Both the position numbers and the translations under genes were made by a program. Positions 16,167 to 24,808 of a DNA stretch of 64,000 nt are shown here, piece after piece. Each line of letters begins with the position of its first letter. Position 1 is the stretch's first letter. Source of the DNA: Nocardiopsis ganjiahuensis DSM 45031 (GTDB lineage: Bacteria > Actinomycetota > Actinomycetes > Streptosporangiales > Streptosporangiaceae); the NCBI RefSeq assembly GCF_000341085.1, contig NZ_ANBA01000008.1:310001-374000 (forward strand), in the 5' to 3' direction. The notes beneath the pieces were generated by a model. The model worked only from the letters and a program-made list of their open reading frames with translations. It ran no database searches and had not been told where the DNA came from.

Positions 16167-17036
16167 ATGGAATTCCTGAGGCCATCCACGCTGGTGGAGG
16201 CCCTAGAGGCCAGGAGCGCCCACCCCGACGGCGTGCCCATCATGGGCGGGACCGACGTGATGGTGGAGCTGAACTTCGACAAGCGCCGCCCCTCGGCGCT
16301 GATCGACCTGACCCGGGTCCCCGAGCTGACCGAGTGGGGGGTGGACGGCGGCCACACGCGTCTGGGCGCCGGGGTTCCCTACACCCAGATCATCGAGCAC
16401 CTGTCGGGCCGGGCTCCCGCACTGGCCAAGGCCTCACGGTCGGTGGCCTCCCCCCAGATCCGCAACCGGGGCACGGTCGGCGGCAACCTGGGCGGGGCCT
16501 CCCCCGCCGGTGAGGCCCATCCTCCGCTGCTGGCCGGCGACGCCGAGATCGAACTCGCCTCCGTGCGCGGCACCCGTCGGGTGAGGGCCCGCGACTTCTA
16601 CCTGTCCTTCCGCACCACCGCGCTGCGCGAGGACGAACTGATCACCGCGATCCTGCTGCCCGAGGCCGCCGGCCCGCAGCAGTTCGCCAAGATCGGCACC
16701 CGCAACGCCATGGTGATCGCGGTGACCTCGTTCAGCCTGGTGCTGGACGCCGACCAGCGGTCCGTGGGGACCGGGATCGGTTCGGCCGGGCCGACGCCTC
16801 TGCGCTCGGAGGCGGCCGAGGAGTTCCTGGCCGGCGAGTTCGACTGGGAGGACGGCCGTCCGCTCGCGGAGTCCGTGGTCCGCCGGTTCGGCGACCTCGT
16901 GGCCGCCGCCGCCCGTCCCATCGACGACCAGCGCGGAACGGCCGAGTACCGCAAGCACGCTCTGTCGGTCATGGCTCGCCGCGCGCTGAGCTGGTCCGTC
17001 ACCGACTACCGGAAGGGGTCCACGCGATGCGCGTGA
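16167..17036 (+). CDS. Xanthine dehydrogenase, FAD-binding subunit
   Basis: A 289-residue medium subunit of the molybdenum hydroxylase family (CoxM/XdhB type). It carries FAD between the iron-sulfur protein and NAD or another acceptor. Visible FAD-binding motifs are MGGTDVMVEL near the start and SPQIRNRGTVGGNLGGASPAGE; the C-terminal CO_deh_flav domain ends EYRKHALSVMARRAL. First gene of a tightly packed plus-strand operon; it overlaps the [2Fe-2S] gene by 10 nt. AGGACGAGGACGAGC precedes the ATG. The neighbouring 8-oxoguanine deaminase-like gene, PucR and purine permease make purine oxidation the best assignment over CO or nicotinate oxidation. Confidence 0.9.
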   Translation: MEFLRPSTLVEALEARSAHPDGVPIMGGTDVMVELNFDKRRPSALIDLTRVPELTEWGVDGGHTRLGAGVPYTQIIEHLSGRAPALAKASRSVASPQIRNRGTVGGNLGGASPAGEAHPPLLAGDAEIELASVRGTRRVRARDFYLSFRTTALREDELITAILLPEAAGPQQFAKIGTRNAMVIAVTSFSLVLDADQRSVGTGIGSAGPTPLRSEAAEEFLAGEFDWEDGRPLAESVVRRFGDLVAAAARPIDDQRGTAEYRKHALSVMARRALSWSVTDYRKGSTRCA

Positions 17037-17545
17037 ACTTGAACGTCAACGGCGAGGACGTCACCGCCGACAACGTGTGGCCGGGCGAGAGCCTGCTGTA
17101 CGTGCTTCGTGAGCGCCTGGGCCTGCCGGGCAGCAAGAACGCCTGCGAGCAGGGCGAGTGCGGTTCGTGCACGGTCTACTTCGACGGTGTGACCGCGTGC
17201 TCGTGCATGATCGCCGCCGGGCAGGCCGAGGGGCGCGAGGTGCGCACCGTGGAGAGCCTGGCCGAGGGTTCGGGCAAGGGCGGCGACCGCACGCTGGGCG
17301 TGGTCCAGGAGGCGTTCCTGGAGGCGGGGGCCGTCCAGTGCGGGTTCTGCACTCCGGGTCTGCTGGTGCAGACCGACGACCTGCTGGAGCGCACGGTGGG
17401 CGCGGGCAAGGACGCGCCCGGGGACGCCGAGATCCGTGAGGCCCTGGCGGGCAACCTGTGCCGCTGCACGGGGTACGAGAAGATCATCGACGCCGTCCAC
17501 CTGGCCGCCGAGCGGCGCGCAGAGGCAGCGGGGAGCAGCTCATGA
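17027..17545 (+). CDS. Xanthine dehydrogenase, [2Fe-2S] subunit
   Basis: A 172-residue small subunit with two [2Fe-2S] clusters. The plant-ferredoxin-type cluster is bound by CEQGECGSCTVYFDGVTAC, and the second by CGFCTPG and CRCTGY near the C-terminus. It passes electrons from the molybdenum centre to the FAD subunit. It overlaps the upstream FAD gene by 10 nt and the downstream deaminase by the ATGA arrangement, so the operon is translationally coupled. Length is normal for the CoxS/XdhC type. Start ATG 17027. Confidence 0.93.
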   Translation: MRVNLNVNGEDVTADNVWPGESLLYVLRERLGLPGSKNACEQGECGSCTVYFDGVTACSCMIAAGQAEGREVRTVESLAEGSGKGGDRTLGVVQEAFLEAGAVQCGFCTPGLLVQTDDLLERTVGAGKDAPGDAEIREALAGNLCRCTGYEKIIDAVHLAAERRAEAAGSSS

Positions 17546-18897
17546 GCCGGACCGTGGTCATCGAGGGCGCCCACGTCGTCACCGTGGACGGCGCGGAGTA
17601 CGCCGACGGGCACGTGGTGTCCGAAGGCGGCGTGATCACCGCGGTGGGCGCGGGTCCCGCCCCGCGGGCGGAGGGTGAGGTCGAGCGGATCGACGGCCGC
17701 GGCTGTGTGGCCACGCCGGGTCTGGTCAACACCCACAACCACCTCTACCAGTGGGCCACCCAGGGACTGTTCGCGGACGGCACGCTCTTCGAGTGGCTGG
17801 TGGGCTCCTACGAGATCTGGCACCGCCTGGACGCCGGGGTGGTGTCCGGGACGACCTCGGCCGGGCTGGCCCACCTGGCGCTGTCCGGGTGCACCACCGC
17901 CTCGGACCACCACTACATCTATCCGGCCGGGCGCGGCGACATCGTCGCCGCCGAGGTCGAGGCCGCCCGTGAGGTCGGTATCCGCCTGGACCTGGCACGC
18001 GGTTCGATGGACCGCGGACACAGCCAGGGCGGTCTGCCGCCGGACAGCGTGGTGGAGACCCTGGAGGGCGCCCTGGCCGGCACGGCCGCGGCGATCGAGG
18101 CCCACCACGACGCCTCCGCCTCCTCCATGACCCGGATCGCGGTGGCCCCCTGCTCACCGTTCTCGGTCTCCCGTGAGCTGATGACGGAGGGCGCGGCGCT
18201 GGCCCGCGACAAGGGTGTGCGCCTGCACACCCACCTCGCCGAGACCCTCGACGAGGAGGAGCAGTGCCTGGCCGAGTTCGGGTGCACCCCGGTGGAGTAC
18301 GCCGAGAAGCTCGGCTGGCTGGGCGACGACGTGTGGTTCGCGCACGCCGTGCACCTGTCGGACCCGGCGATCGGCCGGATCGCGGCCACCGGTACCGGGA
18401 TCGCGCACTGCCCGACCTCCAACGCCCGCCTGGGCGCCGGGATCTGCCGGGTGCCCGAGCTGTTGGAGGCGGGTGTGAAGGTCGGTCTGGGTGTGGACGG
18501 TCCCGCCTCCAGCGAGCTGTCGACCATGGCCGGTGAGATGCACCAGGCCCTGCTGATGGCCCGTGCCCGCAAGGGCCCGCAGGCGATGACCGCCCGTCAG
18601 TCCCTGGAGCTGGCCACCCTGGGCGGCGCCCGGGTGCTGGGCCGCGGCGACGAGCTGGGTTCGCTCACGGTCGGCAAGCAGGCCGACGTGGCCCTGTGGC
18701 GCGTGGACGGCTTCGGCTACGACGTGATCGCCGATCCCGTGGTGGCGCTGACCTTCGGCCCCGTCCCGCCCCTGGAGCGGCTCCTGGTCGGCGGCGACAC
18801 CGTCGTCGACCGCGGTGAGCTGCGCACCCTCTCCGCCGAGACCGCCGCCGCGCGGGGTCGTGCGGCGCACCGATCCCTCATGGAGGCGAACCGCTGA
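17542..18897 (+). CDS. 8-Oxoguanine deaminase-like amidohydrolase
   Basis: A 451-residue amidohydrolase of the TrzN/AtzA/8-oxoguanine deaminase branch. Metal-binding motifs: NTHNHLYQWATQG (H-x-H), HTHLAETLDEEEQC, HAVHLSDP and GVDGPASSEL. CPTSNARLGAG is typical of the subgroup. It would deaminate 8-oxoguanine (or guanine-like purines) to urate/xanthine-type products. Its place inside the xanthine dehydrogenase operon, overlapping genes on both sides by ATGA, supports a purine substrate; cytosine or S-adenosylhomocysteine deamination are alternatives. ATG 17542 overlaps the previous stop. Confidence 0.85.
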   Translation: MSRTVVIEGAHVVTVDGAEYADGHVVSEGGVITAVGAGPAPRAEGEVERIDGRGCVATPGLVNTHNHLYQWATQGLFADGTLFEWLVGSYEIWHRLDAGVVSGTTSAGLAHLALSGCTTASDHHYIYPAGRGDIVAAEVEAAREVGIRLDLARGSMDRGHSQGGLPPDSVVETLEGALAGTAAAIEAHHDASASSMTRIAVAPCSPFSVSRELMTEGAALARDKGVRLHTHLAETLDEEEQCLAEFGCTPVEYAEKLGWLGDDVWFAHAVHLSDPAIGRIAATGTGIAHCPTSNARLGAGICRVPELLEAGVKVGLGVDGPASSELSTMAGEMHQALLMARARKGPQAMTARQSLELATLGGARVLGRGDELGSLTVGKQADVALWRVDGFGYDVIADPVVALTFGPVPPLERLLVGGDTVVDRGELRTLSAETAAARGRAAHRSLMEANR

Positions 18898-21332
18898 TGA
18901 CGGCGACGACCAAGACCGTGACCACGGACCTGTCCAGCACCACCAAGGACGGCCTGGGCGCCAGCCCGCGCCGCCCCGACGGCACGCTGAAGGTCACCGG
19001 CGAATTCGCCTACTCCTCCGACCTGTGGATGGAGGGCGTGCTGTGGGGCGCGACCCTGCGCAGCCCCCACCCGCACGCGAGGATCCTGGGCATCGACATC
19101 ACCGAGGCGCTCAAGGTGCCCGGGGTGGAGGCGGTGCTCACCCACGAGGACGTGCCCGGCACCAAGCGGTACGGCCTGGAGTTCCAGGACCAGCCGGTAC
19201 TCGCCTACGACAAGGTGCGCTACAAGGGCGAGGCGGTGGCCGTGGTGGCCGCCGACCACCCCGAGACCGCGCGCCGGGCGATGGAGCGCATCAAGGTCGA
19301 CTACGAGGTCCTCGCCCCGGTGAGCGACTCCGTGCGGGCCGCCCACGACCCCGAGTACCCGCTGGTCCACGAGGAGGGCTCCCTCGAGATCCACGAGGAG
19401 TACCACCAGCGCGGCAACCGGGTGCGCCACCAGCCCATCCGCACCGGTGACTTCGTCGGGGTCGCCGAGTCCGGGGAGGGCCAGCAGGAGGTGCTGGAGC
19501 GCCTGCGCGCCCAGGCCGACGCGGTCGTGGCGGCCGAGTACGAGGTCGGTATGCAGGACCAGGCCTTCCTCGGCCCGGAGTCGGGGATGGCCGTGCCCGC
19601 CGAGGACGGCGGGGTGGACCTGTACGTGGCCACGCAGTGGCTGCACGTGGACCAGAAGCAGATCGCCCCGGCCCTGGGGCTGCCCGAGGACAAGGTGCGG
19701 CTGACCCTGGCCGGGGTGGGCGGCGCCTTCGGTGCCCGCGAGGACCTGTCGATGCAGATCCACGCGTGCATGCTGGCACTGCGCACCGGCAAGCCGGTCA
19801 AGTTCGTGTACAACCGCGAGGAGTCCTTCTACGGCCACGTGCACCGGCACCCGGCCAAGATGCGCTACGAGCACGGCGCCAGGGCCGACGGCACCCTGCT
19901 GTACGCCACGATGGAGATCATCGTGGACGGCGGCGCCTACGCCTCGGCGACGCCCGCCGTGGTGGGTGTGGCCTCCTCGCTGGGCATCGGCCCCTACGAG
20001 GTGCCGCACGTGCTGGTGGACGCCTACGGCGTGTACACCAACAACCCGCCGTGCGGTGCCATGCGCGGCTTCGGCGCGGTGCAGGCCTGCTTCGGCTACG
20101 AGTCGCAGATGGACCGGCTCGCGGAGGAGCTGGGCATGCACCCGGTGGCGCTGCGGGTGAAGAACGCGATGTCGCAGGGCTCGCGGATCATCACCGGCCA
20201 GGAGATCGACATGCCGCTGCCCATGGCGGAGATGCTGGAGCGCGCCCGCGATCTGCCCATGCCGGTGGAGCGGACCGAGCTGGAGGACCCCTCCGACCAG
20301 CGCACCCTGCCCGGCGGCGTGGCCGGGACCACCCGCGGCGAGGGTGTGGTGCGCGGTGTGGGTTACGGCGTGGGCCTGAAGAACCTGTGCTTCTCCGAGG
20401 GCTTCGACGACTACTCCACGGCCCGGGTCCGGCTGGAGGTCGTGGCCGGCGAGCCGGTGGTGCTGGTGCACACGGCCGCCGCCGAGGTCGGTCAGGGCCT
20501 GGTGACGGTCAAGGGGCAGATCGCCCGGACCGAACTGGGCGTGGAGAAGGTGGCCATCGCCCCCTCCGACACCCAGGTGGGTTCGGCCGGTTCGTCCTCG
20601 GCCTCCCGGCAGTCGTACATGACCGGCGGCGCGGTGAAGATGGCCTGCGAGGCGGTGCGCGAGTCGGTGTACGCGCTGGCCCGCGAGCGCGGGGTCGTCC
20701 CGGCTTCGGTCTCCGACTCCGACCTGTCGCTGGCCGGCGGCAAGATCGTGTCGGAGAGCGAGGGGGTCCTGGTGTCCCTGGCCGACCTGCTGGGAGAGTC
20801 CGCCGCCGGCGGCACGGTCGTGGAGGAGACCCGCGAGCACCACCACCGGCCCACCGAGATGCTCGACCCGACCCTGGGGCAGGGCGCCTCGCACACCCAG
20901 TTCGGGATGTGCGTGCACCGTGCCGTGGTGGACGTGGACGTGGAGCTGGGCCTGGTGAAGGTGGTGGCCCTGGACGCGGTCCAAGACGTGGGCAAGGTGC
21001 TCCACCCGCAGCAGCTGGCCGGTCAGATCCAGGGCGCCTCCGCCCAGGGCCTGGGGCTGGCGCTGATGGAGGAGATCCAGGTCAAGGACAGCGAGATCCG
21101 CAACCCGTCCTTCACCGACTACCTGATCCCGACCATCCTCGACATGCCGCCGATGCGCATCGACGTGCTGGAGCACCCGGACCCGCACGCCCCGTACGGG
21201 CTGCGCGGCGCGGGCGAGCCGCCGACGCTGTCGTCCACCCCGGCGGTCGTGGCCGCGGTGCGCGACGCCACCAAGCGTCCGCTGAGGCACGCGCCGGTGC
21301 GCCCGGAGGACATCGTGGGCATCGACCTGTGA
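18897..21332 (+). CDS. Xanthine dehydrogenase, molybdenum-binding subunit
   Basis: An 811-residue large catalytic subunit. It starts with the Ald_Xan_dh_C hammerhead domain (DGTLKVTGEFAYSSDL, LRSPHPHARI) and continues with the molybdopterin-binding domain: GVGGAFGARED, NPPCGAMRGFGAVQA, AAAEVGQGLVTV and the catalytic Glu in GLRGAGEPPTLSSTP. It hydroxylates hypoxanthine and xanthine toward urate (inferred from context). The start ATG overlaps the deaminase stop. The Arg and Glu pattern that distinguishes xanthine from aldehyde substrates was not checked in detail, so substrate assignment rests mainly on neighbours. Confidence 0.92.
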   Translation: MTATTKTVTTDLSSTTKDGLGASPRRPDGTLKVTGEFAYSSDLWMEGVLWGATLRSPHPHARILGIDITEALKVPGVEAVLTHEDVPGTKRYGLEFQDQPVLAYDKVRYKGEAVAVVAADHPETARRAMERIKVDYEVLAPVSDSVRAAHDPEYPLVHEEGSLEIHEEYHQRGNRVRHQPIRTGDFVGVAESGEGQQEVLERLRAQADAVVAAEYEVGMQDQAFLGPESGMAVPAEDGGVDLYVATQWLHVDQKQIAPALGLPEDKVRLTLAGVGGAFGAREDLSMQIHACMLALRTGKPVKFVYNREESFYGHVHRHPAKMRYEHGARADGTLLYATMEIIVDGGAYASATPAVVGVASSLGIGPYEVPHVLVDAYGVYTNNPPCGAMRGFGAVQACFGYESQMDRLAEELGMHPVALRVKNAMSQGSRIITGQEIDMPLPMAEMLERARDLPMPVERTELEDPSDQRTLPGGVAGTTRGEGVVRGVGYGVGLKNLCFSEGFDDYSTARVRLEVVAGEPVVLVHTAAAEVGQGLVTVKGQIARTELGVEKVAIAPSDTQVGSAGSSSASRQSYMTGGAVKMACEAVRESVYALARERGVVPASVSDSDLSLAGGKIVSESEGVLVSLADLLGESAAGGTVVEETREHHHRPTEMLDPTLGQGASHTQFGMCVHRAVVDVDVELGLVKVVALDAVQDVGKVLHPQQLAGQIQGASAQGLGLALMEEIQVKDSEIRNPSFTDYLIPTILDMPPMRIDVLEHPDPHAPYGLRGAGEPPTLSSTPAVVAAVRDATKRPLRHAPVRPEDIVGIDL

Positions 21333-21496
21333 CCTGCGGTTCCCGGCCCGTGAACCGGACTGCGAGCCGACCCGTGTAGCAGTCGGGTTCCCGGCTGACC
21401 CCCCGATCCGGAGGGGCGGCGGCAACAGCGCCCGTCGTCGCCCCTCCCCTGAACGCCCGCCCCGGACATCCGACGCCCTCGGCCCCGGGGCGGGTC

Positions 21497-21518
21497 GTCA
21501 GGACAGTGCCGTCCTGAC
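21497..21518 (+). terminator. Inverted repeat after the xanthine dehydrogenase operon
   Basis: GTCAGGAC (21497-21504) and GTCCTGAC (21511-21518) form a perfect 8-bp stem with a 6-nt loop, about 165 nt after the operon stop and 84 nt before the permease start. It could end the operon or act as an operator for the permease. Confidence 0.4.
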
Positions 21519-21527
21519 AGCACCCAA

Positions 21528-21551
21528 GTTTGACTACTCCAAGTGTCAAAC
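21528..21551. promoter_or_regulatory. Inverted repeat before the purine permease
   Basis: GTTTGAC (21528-21534) and GTCAAAC (21545-21551) are perfect 7-nt arms around 10 nt. The left arm includes TTGACT, a fair -35 hexamer. A regulator, possibly PucR, could bind here; this is inference. The remainder of 21333-21601 holds nothing clear. Confidence 0.4.
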
Positions 21552-21601
21552 CCCCCACACATGGTGATGTTCACCGTGCTCATATCCCTCCAGGAGGGGA
21601 C

Positions 21602-23044
21602 GTGACCAAACTCAACGAGACCGGTTCGCGGCCGCGGCCGCAGGCCGGTACGGATCGATCCTGGCTCGACCGCTTCTTCTTCGTCTCCGAGCGGGGCTCC
21701 ACCTTCGGGCGGGAGATCCGCGGCGGCCTGACCACCTTCATGGCGATGGCCTACATCATCGTCCTGAACCCGATCATCCTCAGCGGCGTGGCCGACGTGA
21801 ACGGCGACCACCTCTCCGCCGGGCAGCTGACCACCATGACCGCCCTGGCCGCCGGACTGGTCACCATCATGATGGGCGTGGTCGGCCGCGCGCCGATCGC
21901 CTGCGCGGCGGCCCTGGGCGTGATGGCCGTGGTCGCCTACCAGGCGGCTCCGGTGATGTCCTGGCCCGAGGTCATGGGACTGGTCATCTGGCAGGGCGTC
22001 GCCATCGTCCTGATGGTGGTCACCGGGGTCCGCACCGCGGTGATGAACGCCCTCCCCCACAACCTCAAGCTGGCCATCGGGGTCGGTATCGGCCTGTTCG
22101 TGTCGCTGATCGGCCTGGCCAACGCCGGGTTCGTCAGCGCCGGCGACGGCGGCAGCCTGCTCCAGATCGGCGCCTCGGGCGGCGGCGGACACCTGAACGG
22201 CTGGCCGATCCTGGTGTTCGTGGCGGGGCTCGTCCTGGCCAGTGTGCTGCTGGCGCGCAACGTGCCCGGCGCGATCTTCTACGGCATCATCGGCGCGACC
22301 GTGCTCGCCGTGGTCCTGCACTTCGTGCTGCGGCTCTCCCCCGAGGCCTGGGGCGGCGGCGTCCCCGCGCTGCCCTCCAGCCCCGTGGCCACACCCGACT
22401 TCGGCCTCCTGTTCCAGGTCGACATGTTCGGCGCCTGGACCACGGCCGGACCCACCACGGCCGGGGTCATCCTGTTCACGCTGGTGCTGGCCGGGTTCTT
22501 CGACGCGCTGGGCACCATCCTGGCGATCGGCACCAAGGCCGACATCGCCGACGAGAACGGCCAGATGCCCCGGGTCAACCAGATCCTGGTCACCGACGGC
22601 GCCGGGGCGGTGACCGGCGGCCTGACCAGCTCCTCGGCGACGCTGGTGTTCGTGGAGTCCACGGCGGGGGTGAGCGAGGGCGCGCGGACCGGTCTGGCCA
22701 GTGTGGTCACCGGGCTGCTGTTCCTGAGCGCGATCTTCTTCGCCCCGGTCTTCGGCATGGTGCCCGCCGAGGCGGCGTCCGTGGCGATGGTGCTGGTCGG
22801 CGCCATGATGATGATGCACGTGGGCCAGATCGCGTGGACGGACATCTCGGTGGCCATCCCCGCGTTCCTGACCATCGCGATCATGCCGTTCGCCTACGAC
22901 ATCGCCAGCGGGATCGGCATCGGCATCATCGCGCACACCCTCATCAAGTCGGCGCAGGGCCGCTTCCGTGAGGTCGGCTGGCTGATGTGGATCCTGAGCG
23001 CGGTGTTCTCCTTCCACTTCGCGATGCACGCTCTGGGCCTGTAG
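21602..23044 (+). CDS. NCS2-family (AzgA-type) purine permease
   Basis: A 480-residue membrane transporter with about 12-14 hydrophobic segments. The N-terminal signature ERGSTFGREIRGGLTTFMAM followed by AYIIVLNPIIL, plus FFDALGTILAIGTKADIADE and GLTSSSATLVFVESTAGVSE, are diagnostic of the AzgA/PbuG/PbuO branch that imports adenine, guanine or hypoxanthine with protons. GTG at 21602 was chosen because AGGAGGGGAC precedes it; the longer reading from 21530 lacks a binding site. It lies behind the xanthine dehydrogenase operon and would supply its substrate. A strong hairpin follows the stop. Confidence 0.92.
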   Translation: MTKLNETGSRPRPQAGTDRSWLDRFFFVSERGSTFGREIRGGLTTFMAMAYIIVLNPIILSGVADVNGDHLSAGQLTTMTALAAGLVTIMMGVVGRAPIACAAALGVMAVVAYQAAPVMSWPEVMGLVIWQGVAIVLMVVTGVRTAVMNALPHNLKLAIGVGIGLFVSLIGLANAGFVSAGDGGSLLQIGASGGGGHLNGWPILVFVAGLVLASVLLARNVPGAIFYGIIGATVLAVVLHFVLRLSPEAWGGGVPALPSSPVATPDFGLLFQVDMFGAWTTAGPTTAGVILFTLVLAGFFDALGTILAIGTKADIADENGQMPRVNQILVTDGAGAVTGGLTSSSATLVFVESTAGVSEGARTGLASVVTGLLFLSAIFFAPVFGMVPAEAASVAMVLVGAMMMMHVGQIAWTDISVAIPAFLTIAIMPFAYDIASGIGIGIIAHTLIKSAQGRFREVGWLMWILSAVFSFHFAMHALGL

Positions 23045-23085
23045 AGGGCAGGGGCCCGTAGTACCTCCGCCTTCAGGGGCCCGAC

Positions 23086-23128
23086 AGGGGAGGCCGATTT
23101 CGCACGCTTTTGTGCCTCGGCCTCCCCT
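23086..23128 (+). terminator. Terminator after the purine permease
   Basis: AGGGGAGGCCGA (23086-23097) pairs perfectly with TCGGCCTCCCCT (23117-23128), 12 bp, with an inner GCAC/GTGC helix in the loop and a pyrimidine-rich 3' flank. It lies 41 nt after the stop. Confidence 0.8.
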
Positions 23129-23248
23129 TCTGTCTGGAAAAAAGAAGGAGAGTGTCACCTGGGAGCAAGGGTCGTTCCCGCCCTCCACCACGTCCCAGAC
23201 AGTGAACGGAGAACGCAACCAGCGGCTCCCTTCCGACGGGGCGCGACC

Positions 23249-24763
23249 ATGACCAGTCCTCTGACCAGTACCGACCCACAGCGCATCGGGCCGTTCACCC
23301 TCGCCGCGCGCATCGACAGCGGAGGGCAGGGGGTCGTCTACCTCGGCCACGGGGAGGACGGGTCCCCCGCCGCGGTCAAGGTCCTCACGAGGGCCTGGGA
23401 CGGGGACGCGCGCCAGCGCGAGCGCTTCGCCCGGGAGCTGTCGGCCGCACGCAGGGTGGCCCCCTTCTGCACCGCGGCGGTCCTGGCCGCCGACATGGAC
23501 GCCGATGTGCCCTACATCGCCAGCGAGTACGTCCCGGGTCCCACGCTGCGCTCCGCGGTCGTGGAACAGGGGCCCCGGACCGGAGCCGCGCTGGACCGGC
23601 TGGCCATCGCCACGGTCACCGCCCTGGCCGCGGTCCACGAGGCCGGTGTCGTCCACCGGGACCTCAAACCCGGCAACGTCGTCCTGGGCCCGGACGGGCC
23701 GCGGGTCATCGACTTCGGCATCGCGCGCTTCACCGACGCCACCCAGCAGACCACGACGGTGACGGGCACCCCCGCCTACATGTCACCGGAGCAGATCCGC
23801 GGAGGCGCGGCGGCGGCCTCCAGCGACCTGTTCTCCTGGGCCGCCGTGATGGCCTACGCGGCCTCGGGCCACGCCGCCTTCCCCGGTGGGAACACCATGG
23901 CCGTGATCGACAAGGTGCTGTCGGACCCACCGGACCTGACCGGGGTGCCGGAGCGGCTGCTGCCCGTTCTGGAGCACTGCCTGTCCAAGGATCCCGCCGA
24001 CCGGCCCACCGCCGTGGAGGTGCTGGACCGCCTGATCGGACGCGGCCCGGCGGCCCCGAAGGCGGAGCCGACCGCCGTACTGGAGCAGGCGTCCTCGGCC
24101 GTGGTCCAGGACACCGCCCGGATCCGCGTCGTACCGATCGCGGGCCAGGGGCCTTCACAGAGGACCGGTACACGGAAGGTGCCCGACCCCGCGCCTCCGG
24201 AGGCGCCCGCGTCCGGTGCCCCCACACGGACGGCCCCGCCCCCGCCGACCACCGCCGTGGCCCCCGCCCGGAGCCCGGAACCGGCCGGGGGCGGTCGGAG
24301 CCGCGCTCGCCGGCGCTCGAGGTCCGGACTGTTCACCATGGGCGCCGTGGCGTTCCTGGGGCTGCTCGGCGCGCTGCTGATCTGGGCGGCCGGCCAGGAG
24401 CCGCCGGGGCAGGCCGAGCCCACGGGTTCCGCACCCTCCGCCGAACCCACGACCCCCGTCACCGACGCGGAGCAGGATCCCGGGGCCGGGCAGGAGCAGC
24501 CGGCCGAGGAGGACGGCGGCGGTGGCGGGGGACCCGTCGAGGAGGAGGGCGTGACGACGGAGTGGACGCCTCCCACGCAGGACTGCCACACCGACCCGCA
24601 CGCCCCCGGCTGCGCACCGACCGATCCCGACCCGTGCGAGCACGACCCCGACTCCTGCGTCGGCGGGGGTGACGAGGGCTACGAACCGGAGGGCGGCGGT
24701 GAGGGCGGCGGTGACGGCTCGGGCACGGAGCCCGACTCCGACGGCGGAGCGGGTACCGAGTGA
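23249..24763 (+). CDS. Ser/Thr protein kinase with single TM and acidic Gly-rich exterior
   Basis: A 504-residue Hanks-type kinase. Catalytic motifs: SGGQG loop (24-28), Lys44, HRDLKPGN with Asp138, DFGIA at 157-161 and TGTPAYMSPEQ. The juxtamembrane region is Pro/Ala/Thr-rich with potential phosphorylation sites. One TM (about 352-372, LFTMGAVAFLGLLGALLIWA) is followed by roughly 130 outside residues that are Glu/Asp/Gly/Pro-rich and contain four cysteines in DCHTDPHAPGC and CEHDPDSC, perhaps two disulfides. There are no PASTA repeats, so the external ligand is not peptidoglycan by the usual PknB route. It lies alone between the permease terminator and a convergent hydrolase. Confidence 0.9.
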   Translation: MTSPLTSTDPQRIGPFTLAARIDSGGQGVVYLGHGEDGSPAAVKVLTRAWDGDARQRERFARELSAARRVAPFCTAAVLAADMDADVPYIASEYVPGPTLRSAVVEQGPRTGAALDRLAIATVTALAAVHEAGVVHRDLKPGNVVLGPDGPRVIDFGIARFTDATQQTTTVTGTPAYMSPEQIRGGAAAASSDLFSWAAVMAYAASGHAAFPGGNTMAVIDKVLSDPPDLTGVPERLLPVLEHCLSKDPADRPTAVEVLDRLIGRGPAAPKAEPTAVLEQASSAVVQDTARIRVVPIAGQGPSQRTGTRKVPDPAPPEAPASGAPTRTAPPPPTTAVAPARSPEPAGGGRSRARRRSRSGLFTMGAVAFLGLLGALLIWAAGQEPPGQAEPTGSAPSAEPTTPVTDAEQDPGAGQEQPAEEDGGGGGGPVEEEGVTTEWTPPTQDCHTDPHAPGCAPTDPDPCEHDPDSCVGGGDEGYEPEGGGEGGGDGSGTEPDSDGGAGTE

Positions 24764-24808
24764 CGGACCCGGCCACCGTACCGGCGCCCGCCGCGAGGCC
24801 GTCCGGGC

